In this document: piece after piece, positions 50,632-59,354 of the stretch
How positions within the stretch are numbered: position 1 is the first letter of the stretch
Layout of the letters: every line of letters begins with the position of its first letter
NCBI RefSeq assembly: GCF_051860505.1
Contig: NZ_JBHYDX010000022.1
Span: 16,323 to 80,322, forward strand
Source of the DNA: Pannonibacter sp051860505
GTDB taxonomy: Bacteria > Pseudomonadota > Alphaproteobacteria > Rhizobiales > Stappiaceae
Length of the DNA: 64,000 nt
Reading direction: 5' to 3'
The notes under the pieces: model-generated
Told to the model about the DNA's origin: nothing
Databases searched by the model: none
Seen by the model: the letters and a program-made list of their open reading frames with translations, nothing else
Made by a program: the position numbers and the translations under genes

Positions 50632-52158
50632 TCAGGCGACCAGATCGAGCCAGATCCCACCCTGAATCGCATTCGCAACCAGCGCCTTGTTCTCACCACT
50701 CTCCGAGAAGCCGAACAGCACGTCGGCACGGTTCCAGGAGCCATCCGCCAAGCGCTGCTGCCAGCCGGCAAGACCACCAGCATCGGCGTCACGCGCCAGA
50801 ACGTTCTGGTAGAGCGCGTTGATGAAAGTAGTGTCGGTTGTATTCTGGCCGTAGCGCTGGACGAACTCGGCCGAGCCGATGAAGGCAGACGACATGGTCT
50901 TGATGCCAAGGCCGTTGTCGACGAGATTCAGGTTGTGCGTCAGGCCAGGCTTGTCCGGGGTGCGGGCAAAGGCTGCCTGATAGAGGCGATAGACCTGACC
51001 GGCGGACCCGCCATCGGTGTCAAAGGCCAGAACACCGTTGGTGAAATGCAAGCGCTCGACATTGGTCAGCGTGTCTGTGCCGAGGCCAGCATTGTTCGCA
51101 TTCACGACGATGGCGCTTGGGCCGCGTTCGATCTGGACGCTTTCGCGAGTGGTTTGATACTGGGCGATGTCGAGACCACCCATGCCATCGATGAAGTCAT
51201 CGCCGGCGTTGCCGATGAAGACGTTATGGGCCTCGTTGCCGATCAGGCGGTCATTGCCGCTGCCGCCAATGGCCTTTTCGACGGTGACGCCGTTGGCAAT
51301 GGTGAAGCCGCCCTTGACGCCCTTGACCCAGGACACATAGCCGCCGGCATTCTCGCCGGTCAGCGGTGCGGCGCGCAGGTCGATGGTGGCATCGCCCGTG
51401 GCGCCATTGGCCGAGATGGTGTCCATGCCGGCCGTATCCCAGATCGAGCGCCAGCTCACTCCGAGACCATTTGCCGTCGGCAGCAGGTAGGTGGAGTTTC
51501 CGGTTTCAGCGGCGCGCACGCCATAGAGAAACTGGGCCGCCGCGATATCGAAGGCCATGGCCGAAGAGGCGGTGCCGAAGGTCGGGCTGGTCACCGGCTC
51601 GCCCGTCCAGCCTGAGACGTAGGACATCACGGTGTAGATGACCTGGTTCTGGCCGTTGGTGCCGGTGTTGTCATCCGCGCCATCCGGAACGCCCGGGAAC
51701 AGAGTGCCGTCATGTGGATGGTAGACGCCGAGCGTGTGACCGATCTCATGCACGACCGTGTGATAGCTGTCCCCACCTTCGGCGAAATTTTCGAAGTTGG
51801 CACCGCGGACCGAGTACTCAATCGTTATCGGATTCTCACCACCGGAGGGAGCAGTCGTCTGGCCGAGAATTGTATCCTTGCCGTCAATGGTCGTGCGCAG
51901 GATCGAGATGATCTGCGCTTCGGCCTTGTTGGTGGTCAGGACGAAATCGATGTTGGCAACGCGCGACCATTCATTGAAGCCGGCCATGTTCCGCTGGATT
52001 TCAGTCTGGGTCCAGGCGCGGATGCCGGCATCATCAAAATAGACCTTGAGCGGCGCGGAATTGTCCCAGCGAACCGGATTGGGCAGCTCGGGCTCTGTCA
52101 GCAGGCCTGCAACATAAGGATTGGTCGGGATCTGACCGACGGTAATAAAAGTCGACAT
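50632..52158 (-). CDS. Secreted metzincin metalloprotease with RTX-like and DUF4214 domains
   Basis: 508 residues from ATG 52158 (GGAGACC upstream), no N-terminal signal peptide. Zn motif HEIGHTLGVYH (about 145-155; HExxHxxGxxH) and the Met-turn VMSYVSGW identify a serralysin-type metzincin. A peptidase M10 C-terminal-like part has two RTX-type turns (GGSGNDRLIGN and GNAGDDFIDGMGG, about 308-335). Residues about 390-500 are a DUF4214 domain (YRLYQAAFARTPDKPG, LYQNVLARDADAGGLAGWQQ), common on type I-secreted proteins of alphaproteobacteria. No T1SS genes are in the window. Probably an exoprotease. Confidence 0.88.
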   Translation of the reverse strand: MSTFITVGQIPTNPYVAGLLTEPELPNPVRWDNSAPLKVYFDDAGIRAWTQTEIQRNMAGFNEWSRVANIDFVLTTNKAEAQIISILRTTIDGKDTILGQTTAPSGGENPITIEYSVRGANFENFAEGGDSYHTVVHEIGHTLGVYHPHDGTLFPGVPDGADDNTGTNGQNQVIYTVMSYVSGWTGEPVTSPTFGTASSAMAFDIAAAQFLYGVRAAETGNSTYLLPTANGLGVSWRSIWDTAGMDTISANGATGDATIDLRAAPLTGENAGGYVSWVKGVKGGFTIANGVTVEKAIGGSGNDRLIGNEAHNVFIGNAGDDFIDGMGGLDIAQYQTTRESVQIERGPSAIVVNANNAGLGTDTLTNVERLHFTNGVLAFDTDGGSAGQVYRLYQAAFARTPDKPGLTHNLNLVDNGLGIKTMSSAFIGSAEFVQRYGQNTTDTTFINALYQNVLARDADAGGLAGWQQRLADGSWNRADVLFGFSESGENKALVANAIQGGIWLDLVA

Positions 52159-52380
52159 ATGTGGTCTCCACAAGGGCACATATGAGGAATCTCACGCCGC
52201 CGCCGCATTCGCAAGGAGGGGGGAATGGCAATAACTGGGTGCTTCTTTTGACGCCACGCGCCAGAGATTGGCAGGAGGCATCCGGGTCCGATCATAGGAC
52301 GTAGCGAGCCTGGCCCGCTTGGCGTCAGCCGAGCGCCGTCGTACCGCTGTCGAAGGCGGCCTGGCTTCGCAACATTCGCT

Positions 52381-54024
52381 TCACCGGTGACCAAAAGCCC
52401 TGATCAGGACAGACCGCATCTCGGCCATGGACGGCTCGGGGCCTTCGGCGGTGGGCGTCATCCCGGCGTCGAAGCCTTCTGCGAGGAATCGATCGACCAG
52501 GGCCCGGTCGCGGCTGACAACGTGGATCGGGACGGAGCGGGACGCCCCTTCGCCGGTCACCAGGGCTGCGGGTTGATGATCGCCGAGGAAGATGAACACG
52601 GCATCGCCGCCGAAGCGGGCAATGTAGTCGCCGACCGTTTCGAGCGCATAGTCGACCGTCCGGACATACTGGTGGCGGACCCGCTCATGATCTGCCCAGA
52701 CCACGGCCGGCGGATCGCCGCTTTCGGCCTGCGCGTTGAACACGGTGCCATCGCCGACATCTTCCCAGTTGATCAGCGTCGCAACCGGTGTCCAGGGCGC
52801 ATGGCTTGAGATCAGGGCAATCTCCGCCATGACGGCACGCCCTTCCGCATGCGCCGGTCGGCGCACGAGACGGTCAAAGGCTGAAAGCGTGTACTGATCC
52901 GGCATGGTCACCCAGTTGAAGGGCTTGCCCCTGTAGCCGAGATCCTTGAAGGCGACAATCTTCTCATAGCCATAATAGGCGGCCTCCGGCCAATCCATGG
53001 TGATGGCCGGCATGACGGCCGCTGTCAGCCATCCGGCCTGGAGAAACATCCAGTTGAGGCTCACCTGCCCGCTCGCCATCAGCATGTCGTAGCGGGCCTG
53101 ACTGTCGACCCAGAGCCCGGACAGGAGCGTTCCATGGGCAAGCCAGCTCAGCCCCCCCACGGTGGGCGAGCGCGTCCAGCCACTTGCCGAGGCAAACCCG
53201 GCGTCCTGCAGCCGCTGCTCGATCCCGTCAAGACGAGGCTGGATCAATCCGCCATAGCGTGGGTCGTCAATCGCGCTCCGTCCGTAAGATTCGATGAAGA
53301 TCAGGATTACATCCCGGTCCCGCACACCGGCGAAGAGCTCTGTCTGTTCCGCTGGCCGGGTATCAGCCAAAAGCTCGCCCTCGAAGGCCCTGATGTCGGC
53401 AACCGAGTGGGCGACCAACGCCAGCCGGTCGCCAAGGTAGGACGCCACCCTCGCATCGGCGAGAGGCCGCATCCCGACCTGCGCATGGAGGGTCCAGAGC
53501 ACGCCGCCGGCGATGAGAGCAAGCAGAAACCCGCGTGTTGCCAGCCGGCGAGCGCCTTGGGCGAACCGGGTCATCGACACACAGGCCCACCAGAAGCCGG
53601 CGACAACGGCAGCCATTGCCGCGACCACCATGACCACAGCGAGCGCCGCGCCGGGGACGCCTATGGTTCCCGACAAAAGGTTCCAGCCGTCGCCAATCAG
53701 TTTGACGTCGAGGTACGGATTGAAGCGGCGTTGGAAGATGGAAATCACACCGACATCGGCAAGTTTCAGAACCAGCAGGGCAAAGGCGCTGATCGTGGCT
53801 CCAGCGGCAAGAGCAATCGCCAGACGCGGCGGCAATACCAGCAAGCCAAGCGCAACCAGGGGAACTTCCAGCGGCAGACGCAAAAATCTGGATAGATAAA
53901 AATCCCCGGGGCTGTCCGGCATCGTACAAGCGGCAAGAGCAATACAGGTGAAGACCAGGATCGCACCCCAGGCCTTCGCCCCACTGACATGCGGATAGCT
54001 GCTGTGCAGACTGGGAACATTCAT
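52381..54024 (-). CDS. Membrane-anchored sulfatase/LtaS-like phosphotransferase or hydrolase
   Basis: 547 residues from ATG 54024. About five hydrophobic segments in the first 195 residues (AWGAILVFTCIALAACTM, VPLVALGLLVLPPRLAIALA, AALAVVMVVAAMAAVVAGFW) precede an alkaline-phosphatase-fold domain (about 250-540): VILIFIESYGRSAID, SPTVGGLSWLAHGTLLSG and the metal motif FIFLGDHQPAA. In this superfamily LtaS, EptA and OpgB move phospho-head-groups in the periplasm. It is divergent from the flippase-like gene, the edge of the candidate lipid/pterin cluster, so a role in modifying an envelope glycolipid is possible. Confidence 0.83.
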   Translation of the reverse strand: MNVPSLHSSYPHVSGAKAWGAILVFTCIALAACTMPDSPGDFYLSRFLRLPLEVPLVALGLLVLPPRLAIALAAGATISAFALLVLKLADVGVISIFQRRFNPYLDVKLIGDGWNLLSGTIGVPGAALAVVMVVAAMAAVVAGFWWACVSMTRFAQGARRLATRGFLLALIAGGVLWTLHAQVGMRPLADARVASYLGDRLALVAHSVADIRAFEGELLADTRPAEQTELFAGVRDRDVILIFIESYGRSAIDDPRYGGLIQPRLDGIEQRLQDAGFASASGWTRSPTVGGLSWLAHGTLLSGLWVDSQARYDMLMASGQVSLNWMFLQAGWLTAAVMPAITMDWPEAAYYGYEKIVAFKDLGYRGKPFNWVTMPDQYTLSAFDRLVRRPAHAEGRAVMAEIALISSHAPWTPVATLINWEDVGDGTVFNAQAESGDPPAVVWADHERVRHQYVRTVDYALETVGDYIARFGGDAVFIFLGDHQPAALVTGEGASRSVPIHVVSRDRALVDRFLAEGFDAGMTPTAEGPEPSMAEMRSVLIRAFGHR

Positions 54025-54086
54025 CGTGCATACCCTGCAACAGGCCGACGATCCGAACGCCGCGACCATCCCACGCCGAGAACAGA

Positions 54087-55010
54087 ATGCGTAAACTGAG
54101 GATTATCGGGATCAGTATCGGCCTCGCCGGTCTGGTCTTTCTTGTCTGGGCCGCCGATCCGGCGGCGATCGCGGCCGCCCTTGGCAAGGTGCCAACCGGC
54201 CACATGCTCGCAGTGACGCTGCTGGTCCAGATCCAGATCGTATTGTCTGCCCTGCGCTGGCGGTTTACTGCCGGGCGGCTCGGCCAGGACTTTCCGGTGT
54301 GGATCGCAATCCGCGAGTACTATCTCAGCAGTGTCCTCAACCAGACCCTGCCCAGCGGCATCGCCGGAGACGCCACCCGGGTCTACCGGGTGCAGGATGG
54401 CACCTCGGGCGGCTGGAAGCGGGCGGCGATGGCCGTCGTCCTGGAACGCTTGTCGGGGCAATTCGCCTTTTTCGTGCTGACAGGCATCGGCCTGCTCGCC
54501 TGGCCGTTCGTGCTGCCCGTCCCCTTCGACGGGATCTCTGGCCCTGTTCTCTGGGGTGCGCTGCTGTCCAGCATTGCCCTCATCGCAGCATCGCTCCGGT
54601 TTCGTCAGGTCCTGGCAGCCTGGTTCCAAAGGCTCAGGCCAAATCTCGCCGCCGCCTTCTGGAACCAGGGCGCTCTTGCGGTCCAGGTCAGCCTCAGCGC
54701 GCTGATTGTCGGCTGCTATGTGGTGAGCTTCCTGCTGGCATCCGATGCTGTCGGTGCGCCGCTGCCCCCTGTTGCCGCCATCACGATCATTCCACTTTGC
54801 CTTCTGGCGATGCTTGTTCCCCTTGGCGTCGGTGGCTGGGGACCGCGCGAGGCCACCGCAGCCGCCTTGTGGCCGCTCGTTGGATTCACGGATGCCGAGG
54901 GGATTGCCGCAAGCCTGGTGTATGGCAGCCTCACTCTGGCCGGAACGGCCCTTCCCGGCCTTTGCGTCGCCTTCGGATTGCTGCTTCGCCGGCTGAGCCG
55001 CCGCATCTAG
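54087..55010 (+). CDS. LPG synthase TM-region/flippase-like membrane protein (UPF0104)
   Basis: 307 residues, about seven or eight membrane segments, PF03706 family. Typical pieces are LPSGIAGDATRVYRV (about 91-105) and LVPLGVGGWGPREATAAALW (about 245-264), the two conserved loops with Gly, Asp and Glu. Family members include the transmembrane half of MprF/LPG synthases, believed to translocate lipids. There is no cytoplasmic synthase domain. It suggests that a lipid-linked product of the neighbouring genes is moved across the inner membrane. Confidence 0.88.
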   Translation: MRKLRIIGISIGLAGLVFLVWAADPAAIAAALGKVPTGHMLAVTLLVQIQIVLSALRWRFTAGRLGQDFPVWIAIREYYLSSVLNQTLPSGIAGDATRVYRVQDGTSGGWKRAAMAVVLERLSGQFAFFVLTGIGLLAWPFVLPVPFDGISGPVLWGALLSSIALIAASLRFRQVLAAWFQRLRPNLAAAFWNQGALAVQVSLSALIVGCYVVSFLLASDAVGAPLPPVAAITIIPLCLLAMLVPLGVGGWGPREATAAALWPLVGFTDAEGIAASLVYGSLTLAGTALPGLCVAFGLLLRRLSRRI

Positions 55011-55021
55011 GTCCGCCCGCC

Positions 55022-55777
55022 TCATTCCGGCATCAAACGTGCGTAGATGTCGCCAGACGGGCTTTCGGGGGTCAGCCTCGCAAGTTCGTTCAGGAGGGGC
55101 CCTGCCTCCTGCCACTCCGCGTCAACGAAGCAATGGCGCTCGCCGATCACGCGATTGAAGCGATAGTTCCCAAGATGCATCAACCGCTCGATGGCGTCCC
55201 GGGCGACCCCCGGCATCGCGGGAATATACTCAAAGGCGATGAGGCCGATGGGTTGCGACAGGCCTTGCAGGATGTCGCTTTCGGCCCCCTCCACATCAAT
55301 CTTGCAGAAGGCGGGCAAGCCGTATTTCGCGATCAACTTGTCCAGTTTTGTCATCGGGATGCGGACCTCACGATCCCAGACCACTGTCCGGAACCCTTCG
55401 GCGTCGCTGACGCCCTCGATGAAGCGGGGTGAAACGGTTGTCACTGTTGGATGGCGACTGGAAACATGGAGCGTGACGTCACCCTCGCTCGCTCCGACCG
55501 CTACCCGCTCAAACCCGGTCAGTTCGGCGGCGAGATGCCGGGCTATGAAATCGGCAAAGGCCGGTTGCGGCTCGACAGCCACCACCCTGGCCCCAAGCGA
55601 CAGCAATGTCCGGCTGCGGCTGCCCACGTGGGCCCCGATATCGAACACAAGGTCACCTTCCCCGATCAAACCCGCATAGAAGCGTTTCAATTGCTGCCGG
55701 CGCCAGGGTTGGCCGTAGTAGATCACCAGCGAACGGGTCATGCCGATTGCAGTGTTGATGCTGCCCAATACGCTCAT
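55022..55777 (-). CDS. FkbM-family methyltransferase
   Basis: 251 residues from ATG 55777, overlapping the CDP-alcohol transferase gene by four bases; the longer frame is a shadow of that gene. SAM motif LVFDIGAHVGSRSRTLLSLG (about 43-62), ARVVAVEPQPAF and FCKIDVEGAESDIL (about 163-176) are diagnostic. FkbM enzymes O-methylate sugars or polyketide hydroxyls. Ends 11 bases from the convergent flippase-like gene. Probably methylates the sugar or head-group part of the cluster's product. Confidence 0.88.
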   Translation of the reverse strand: MSVLGSINTAIGMTRSLVIYYGQPWRRQQLKRFYAGLIGEGDLVFDIGAHVGSRSRTLLSLGARVVAVEPQPAFADFIARHLAAELTGFERVAVGASEGDVTLHVSSRHPTVTTVSPRFIEGVSDAEGFRTVVWDREVRIPMTKLDKLIAKYGLPAFCKIDVEGAESDILQGLSQPIGLIAFEYIPAMPGVARDAIERLMHLGNYRFNRVIGERHCFVDAEWQEAGPLLNELARLTPESPSGDIYARLMPE

Positions 55778-56616
55778 TTGCCTGACCTGGCGGCCGAGAG
55801 GAGATAGTGGCTGTCCACGGCAAAGGACCAGGCGAGCAGGCCCAGTGCGATGGCGGCGATCCCCGTTGAGAGGGGCGGCTCCAGCCCGGGCACCAACATC
55901 AGGCACATTGCGGCGACCTGGACAACGCAGACCAGCTTGCGCCGGAAAGACGGCGGCAAATCTCCGCGCAACCGGGGGAGAGGTACCTGCGCCAGCACAA
56001 AGCCATAGCGCATCAGACCAATCAGCAGGACCCAGATCCCGGCCTTGCCAAGAAAATACGCCGCCACGGACAGGCAAAGAATGAGAAGAGCGTCGATCTC
56101 CATGTCGAACCTGGCTCCAAGCGCAGATGAACAGCCGGAGCGGCGCGCCAAATAGCCGTCCACGCCGTCAAGGGCGAGTGCCACCAGCACCAGGCCGACA
56201 AAAGCCCAGGAAGCAAGAGAGCCTTCGGCCGCCGTTGCCGGGAAAAGCACGGCCGCTGCAATCAGGCTGACAATCGCGGCACGGATCGCAGTTACGGTGT
56301 TGGCAGCCCCGAACCGCTTGAAACCGTGGTGCCGCAGGCCAAAGATCACAAGTGAGAAGATGAACAGGAGCAAGGCGCTTGCCGCGCCAATCGTCGTCAG
56401 CCCTAGGGACAGGTGCAGTCCGACCGGCACATAGCAGATGACCGCCGCACAAAAGACCGAGCCAAGCGCGATCATCGCGCGGGCTTTCAGCTCCGGTGAC
56501 GGCGTGTAGGCAGATATGGCCGCCGGCGCGGCATCAGACATCCCTGGATGCATTTCCAACCACTCTTCACCCTGGCCCCCGCTCGCGGACGCGGCATACT
56601 GATACAAGTTTGGCAC
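55774..56616 (-). CDS. CDP-alcohol phosphatidyltransferase family protein
   Basis: 280 residues, about seven hydrophobic segments. The catalytic motif D-G-x2-A-R-x8-G-x3-D-x3-D is complete: DGVDGYLARRSG followed by ALGARFDMEID (about 156-183). Enzymes of this family join a CDP-activated alcohol to a hydroxyl to make phosphodiester lipids (PG, PI, archaetidyl types) or di-inositol phosphates. Start is uncertain: ATG 56616 or an internal Met at about residue 22 or 26. Coupled to the FkbM gene. Confidence 0.9.
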   Translation of the reverse strand: MPNLYQYAASASGGQGEEWLEMHPGMSDAAPAAISAYTPSPELKARAMIALGSVFCAAVICYVPVGLHLSLGLTTIGAASALLLFIFSLVIFGLRHHGFKRFGAANTVTAIRAAIVSLIAAAVLFPATAAEGSLASWAFVGLVLVALALDGVDGYLARRSGCSSALGARFDMEIDALLILCLSVAAYFLGKAGIWVLLIGLMRYGFVLAQVPLPRLRGDLPPSFRRKLVCVVQVAAMCLMLVPGLEPPLSTGIAAIALGLLAWSFAVDSHYLLSAARSGK

Positions 56617-56901
56617 CTGTAAAAAGGTAAGGCGACTAAATCGAGAGCCAAGGGTATGGTCGCCAGAAAGACGTGTTTCAACAATGCCTCAACCGGCGTG
56701 AGAGGACAAACTGACAAGAAGTTGATCCGTCCCAGGCGGTTGAGGCGTCAGCGTCGTTTTGCCAATCATGCTATCGAGGACACGCTTTCAAGGGTGACCT
56801 CAAGCGCTTCATTCTGCCTTCCGTCTCGATCTCGGCGTCCACCTGTCTCGCGGTCTCAACCTTCTCCCGCGCGACCACGCAACCTCTCCAAGGAGACTGG
56901 A

Positions 56902-57909
56902 ATGACCCCGGACACCGGCAAGCCGCAAGCGCCCAATGCCAGTCTTGCCCACGCCCTGTGGCTTCCGTCGGCTGGCCGATGCCGCATGGGGGCGGAGACG
57001 CTTCCGCCACCGACAGACGATCAGGTGCTTGTCCGCATGCAGTACAGCGGCATCAGCCGGGGCACCGAAGATCTCGTTTTCAACGGGCGTGTCCCGCCGG
57101 CAGAATTCGAGCGCATGCGCTGCCCGCATATGGGCGGCGGCTTGCCCTTTCCGGTCAAGTACGGGTACGCGGCAGTCGGCCAGGTGGAAGCTGGCAGGGC
57201 AGACCTGATCGGCAAGATGGTATTTTGCCTGCATCCACATCAGGATCTCTTCGTCGTTGGCGGCGAGGCAGTCGTGCCGCTGCCCGATGACCTGCCACCC
57301 GCCCGTGCCATCCTGGCCGCAAACATGGAAACAGCCCTGAACATCGTCTGGGATGCCGGCATCCTGCCGGGGGACCGGGTAGCCGTCTTCGGGGCCGGCG
57401 TGGTCGGCACGCTCGTCGCCTATCTCGCCTCGCGGATTGTCGGGACGCAGATACTCTTGATCGATCGCAATCCGAAGCGGCAGGCCCTGGCAGATCACCT
57501 CGGCATCGCCTTCGCGCTGCCCCCTGCGACAGGCGGCGACCTCGACGTGCTCGTCAATGCCTCGGGCTCTGGCGAAGCTCTTGCCCAGGCGATTGAACTG
57601 GCCGGGCAGGAAGCGCGTATCATTGAAGCAAGCTGGTATGGCGACAAGCCCGTCACCCTGCCGCTCGGCGGCGCCTTCCATGCCCGGCGGCTGACAATCG
57701 CCAGTTCGCAGGTTGGTTCGGTGCCTGCCTCGCGGCGCGCACGCTGGACTTTCGCCCGCCGTCTCGCCAAGGCGCTCGAACTTCTGCGCGACGACGATCT
57801 CGACGCAATGATCAGCGCTGAAACCCGCTTTGCCGATCTTGAAACCGACTATCCCGGCATCCTTGCCAATCCCGACACCCTCTGCCATCGCATCCGTTAT
57901 CGAGAGTGA
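56902..57909 (+). CDS. MDR-superfamily (zinc-type alcohol) dehydrogenase
   Basis: 335 residues from ATG 56902 (AGGAG upstream). N-terminal GroES-like region (VRMQYSGISRGTEDLVFNG, about 47-65) and a Rossmann domain with VAVFGAGVVGTLVAYLAS (about 161-178). The usual catalytic-Zn Cys (GxC at the IxGTD position) is replaced by SGISRGTED, so a typical alcohol-dehydrogenase Zn site is doubtful; related proteins act as sugar or bacteriochlorophyll-type dehydrogenases (BchC-like). First gene of the plus-strand run MDR-PTPS-like-GT4-methyltransferase; only 6 bases before the PTPS-like gene. Confidence 0.85.
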   Translation: MTPDTGKPQAPNASLAHALWLPSAGRCRMGAETLPPPTDDQVLVRMQYSGISRGTEDLVFNGRVPPAEFERMRCPHMGGGLPFPVKYGYAAVGQVEAGRADLIGKMVFCLHPHQDLFVVGGEAVVPLPDDLPPARAILAANMETALNIVWDAGILPGDRVAVFGAGVVGTLVAYLASRIVGTQILLIDRNPKRQALADHLGIAFALPPATGGDLDVLVNASGSGEALAQAIELAGQEARIIEASWYGDKPVTLPLGGAFHARRLTIASSQVGSVPASRRARWTFARRLAKALELLRDDDLDAMISAETRFADLETDYPGILANPDTLCHRIRYRE

Positions 57910-57915
57910 GACCTC

Positions 57916-58314
57916 ATGTTCGCAGTTGAAGTCCGAGATCACATCATGATCGCCCATAGCCTCCCGCGTCCGGTTTTCGGGCCGGCACAGGGCATGCATG
58001 GTGCCACTTTTGTCGTCGACGCCGCCTTCTTCACCAAGGACGTGGACGAGGATGGCCTGGCGGTCGATATCGGCGCAGCGACCACCGTGCTGGGCGAGGT
58101 GCTGAAGCCGCTCAATTACCAGAACCTCGATGAAGTGGCCGTTTTTACCGGCAAGATCACAACCACCGAGGTCGTGGCAAAATACATCTTTGACCAACTT
58201 GCCCAGGCCGTTATCGACAAGAAACTCGGCGAGGGCAGCCACCGCATCTGCCGTCTCAAGGTGACGCTGCACGAGTCCCATGCTGCCCGAGGCTGGTATG
58301 AGGCCGACCTTTGA
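57916..58314 (+). CDS. 6-pyruvoyl-tetrahydropterin synthase/QueD-like protein with altered active site
   Basis: 132 residues, the usual size. The fold signals are clear: IMIAHSL (H14), MHGATF (H28), LAVDIGAATTVLGEVLKPLN, ITTTEVVAKYIF, and VTLHESHA with the conserved Glu. But three key residues of QueD/PTPS are changed: the catalytic Cys four residues before the first His of HGH is Ala (A24), the third Zn-ligand His of HGH is Ala (A30), and the His of the LDHxxLN motif is Tyr (PLNYQNLDEV). It therefore probably does not make 6-pyruvoyl- or 6-carboxytetrahydropterin, but may bind or modify a pterin-like or sugar-phosphate compound. Overlaps the GT4 gene (TTGA). Confidence 0.85.
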   Translation: MFAVEVRDHIMIAHSLPRPVFGPAQGMHGATFVVDAAFFTKDVDEDGLAVDIGAATTVLGEVLKPLNYQNLDEVAVFTGKITTTEVVAKYIFDQLAQAVIDKKLGEGSHRICRLKVTLHESHAARGWYEADL

Positions 58315-59354
58315 GCAAAAGCGTCACCTTCGCCTATCCGGGCGACCTGAACCTCAACACCGGGGGTTACGGTTATGACCGCCGGGTGATCACGGGTCTC
58401 AGCGAGGCTGGCTGGGTCGTCTCCAGCCTTGGGCTCGGCTCCGGCTTTCCGCGTCCGTCAGATAGTGTCAAACGCGAAGCGGAGCGCCGTCTGTCAGCCT
58501 TGCCGGACGGTGCCCTCGTTGTCATCGACGGCCTTGCCTTCGGGGTGCTGGATGACTGGGCGGCACAGGAGAGGGACCGGCTGCGGATCGTCGCGCTGGT
58601 TCATCATCCGCTGGCATTCGAGACGGATCTGCCTCTCACCGAGCAGGATCGGCTGCGGAAGTGCGAAAGCCGCGCCCTCTCCTTCGCCCGCCATGTCGTG
58701 GTCACATCACCAATGACCAGGCGTGACCTTGAAGCTGCGTTTGGCGTGCCGCGCAGCCGTTTGACCGTGGCGCTTCCAGGCACGGACCCCGCCCAGGTTT
58801 CGGCTTGCAATGGCAATCCCGCGCATATTGTCTGCGTCGCGTCCCTGATCCCCCGCAAGGGACACGAAATCCTGGTTTCAGCCCTCGCCCGGATCAGCGA
58901 TCTGCCCTGGCGCGCGACCATCGCCGGCAGCCCGGACCTCAGCCCGCAGACTGCAGCAGCGCTTCGCCAGCAGATCGACGGATTGGAACTGTCAGGCCGG
59001 ATCGATCTGACTGGCGACTGCAGGGACGCACGGGCCCTGATGGCTACGGCCGACATTTTTGCGCTCGCCAGCCGGTTCGAGGGCTATGGCATGGTCTTTG
59101 CCGAAGCCCTGTCGCAAGGCCTGCCGATTGTCGCCTGCCAGGCTGGCGCCATTCCCGATGTTGTCCCCGCGAGCGCCGGCCTCCTGGTCCCGGTCGACGA
59201 CATCGACGCCTTTGCCGGGGCCCTGCGGGCCCTGATCGTCGACAAGCCGTTGCATGCCCGGATGGCGGCTGCCGCCCGGCAGGCCGGTGCTGACCTGCCG
59301 GACTGGACAAGAACGGCCGAGACCATCTCGAACACGCTGGCAGCCTTGCAATGA
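58311..59354 (+). CDS. Family 4 (GT-B) glycosyltransferase
   Basis: 347 residues from TTG 58311, whose overlap with the previous stop supports the unusual start. GT4 pattern: N-terminal NLNTGGYGYDRRVITGLSEA (about 15-34), AHIVCVASLIPRKGHEILV (about 167-185) and the nucleotide-sugar site ASRFEGYGMVFAEALSQGLP (E-x7-E, about 251-270). Retaining transfer of a hexose or similar from a nucleotide sugar to a small acceptor or lipid. Coupled on both sides, so it works in one pathway with the PTPS-like protein and the methyltransferase. Confidence 0.9.
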   Translation: MSKSVTFAYPGDLNLNTGGYGYDRRVITGLSEAGWVVSSLGLGSGFPRPSDSVKREAERRLSALPDGALVVIDGLAFGVLDDWAAQERDRLRIVALVHHPLAFETDLPLTEQDRLRKCESRALSFARHVVVTSPMTRRDLEAAFGVPRSRLTVALPGTDPAQVSACNGNPAHIVCVASLIPRKGHEILVSALARISDLPWRATIAGSPDLSPQTAAALRQQIDGLELSGRIDLTGDCRDARALMATADIFALASRFEGYGMVFAEALSQGLPIVACQAGAIPDVVPASAGLLVPVDDIDAFAGALRALIVDKPLHARMAAAARQAGADLPDWTRTAETISNTLAALQ

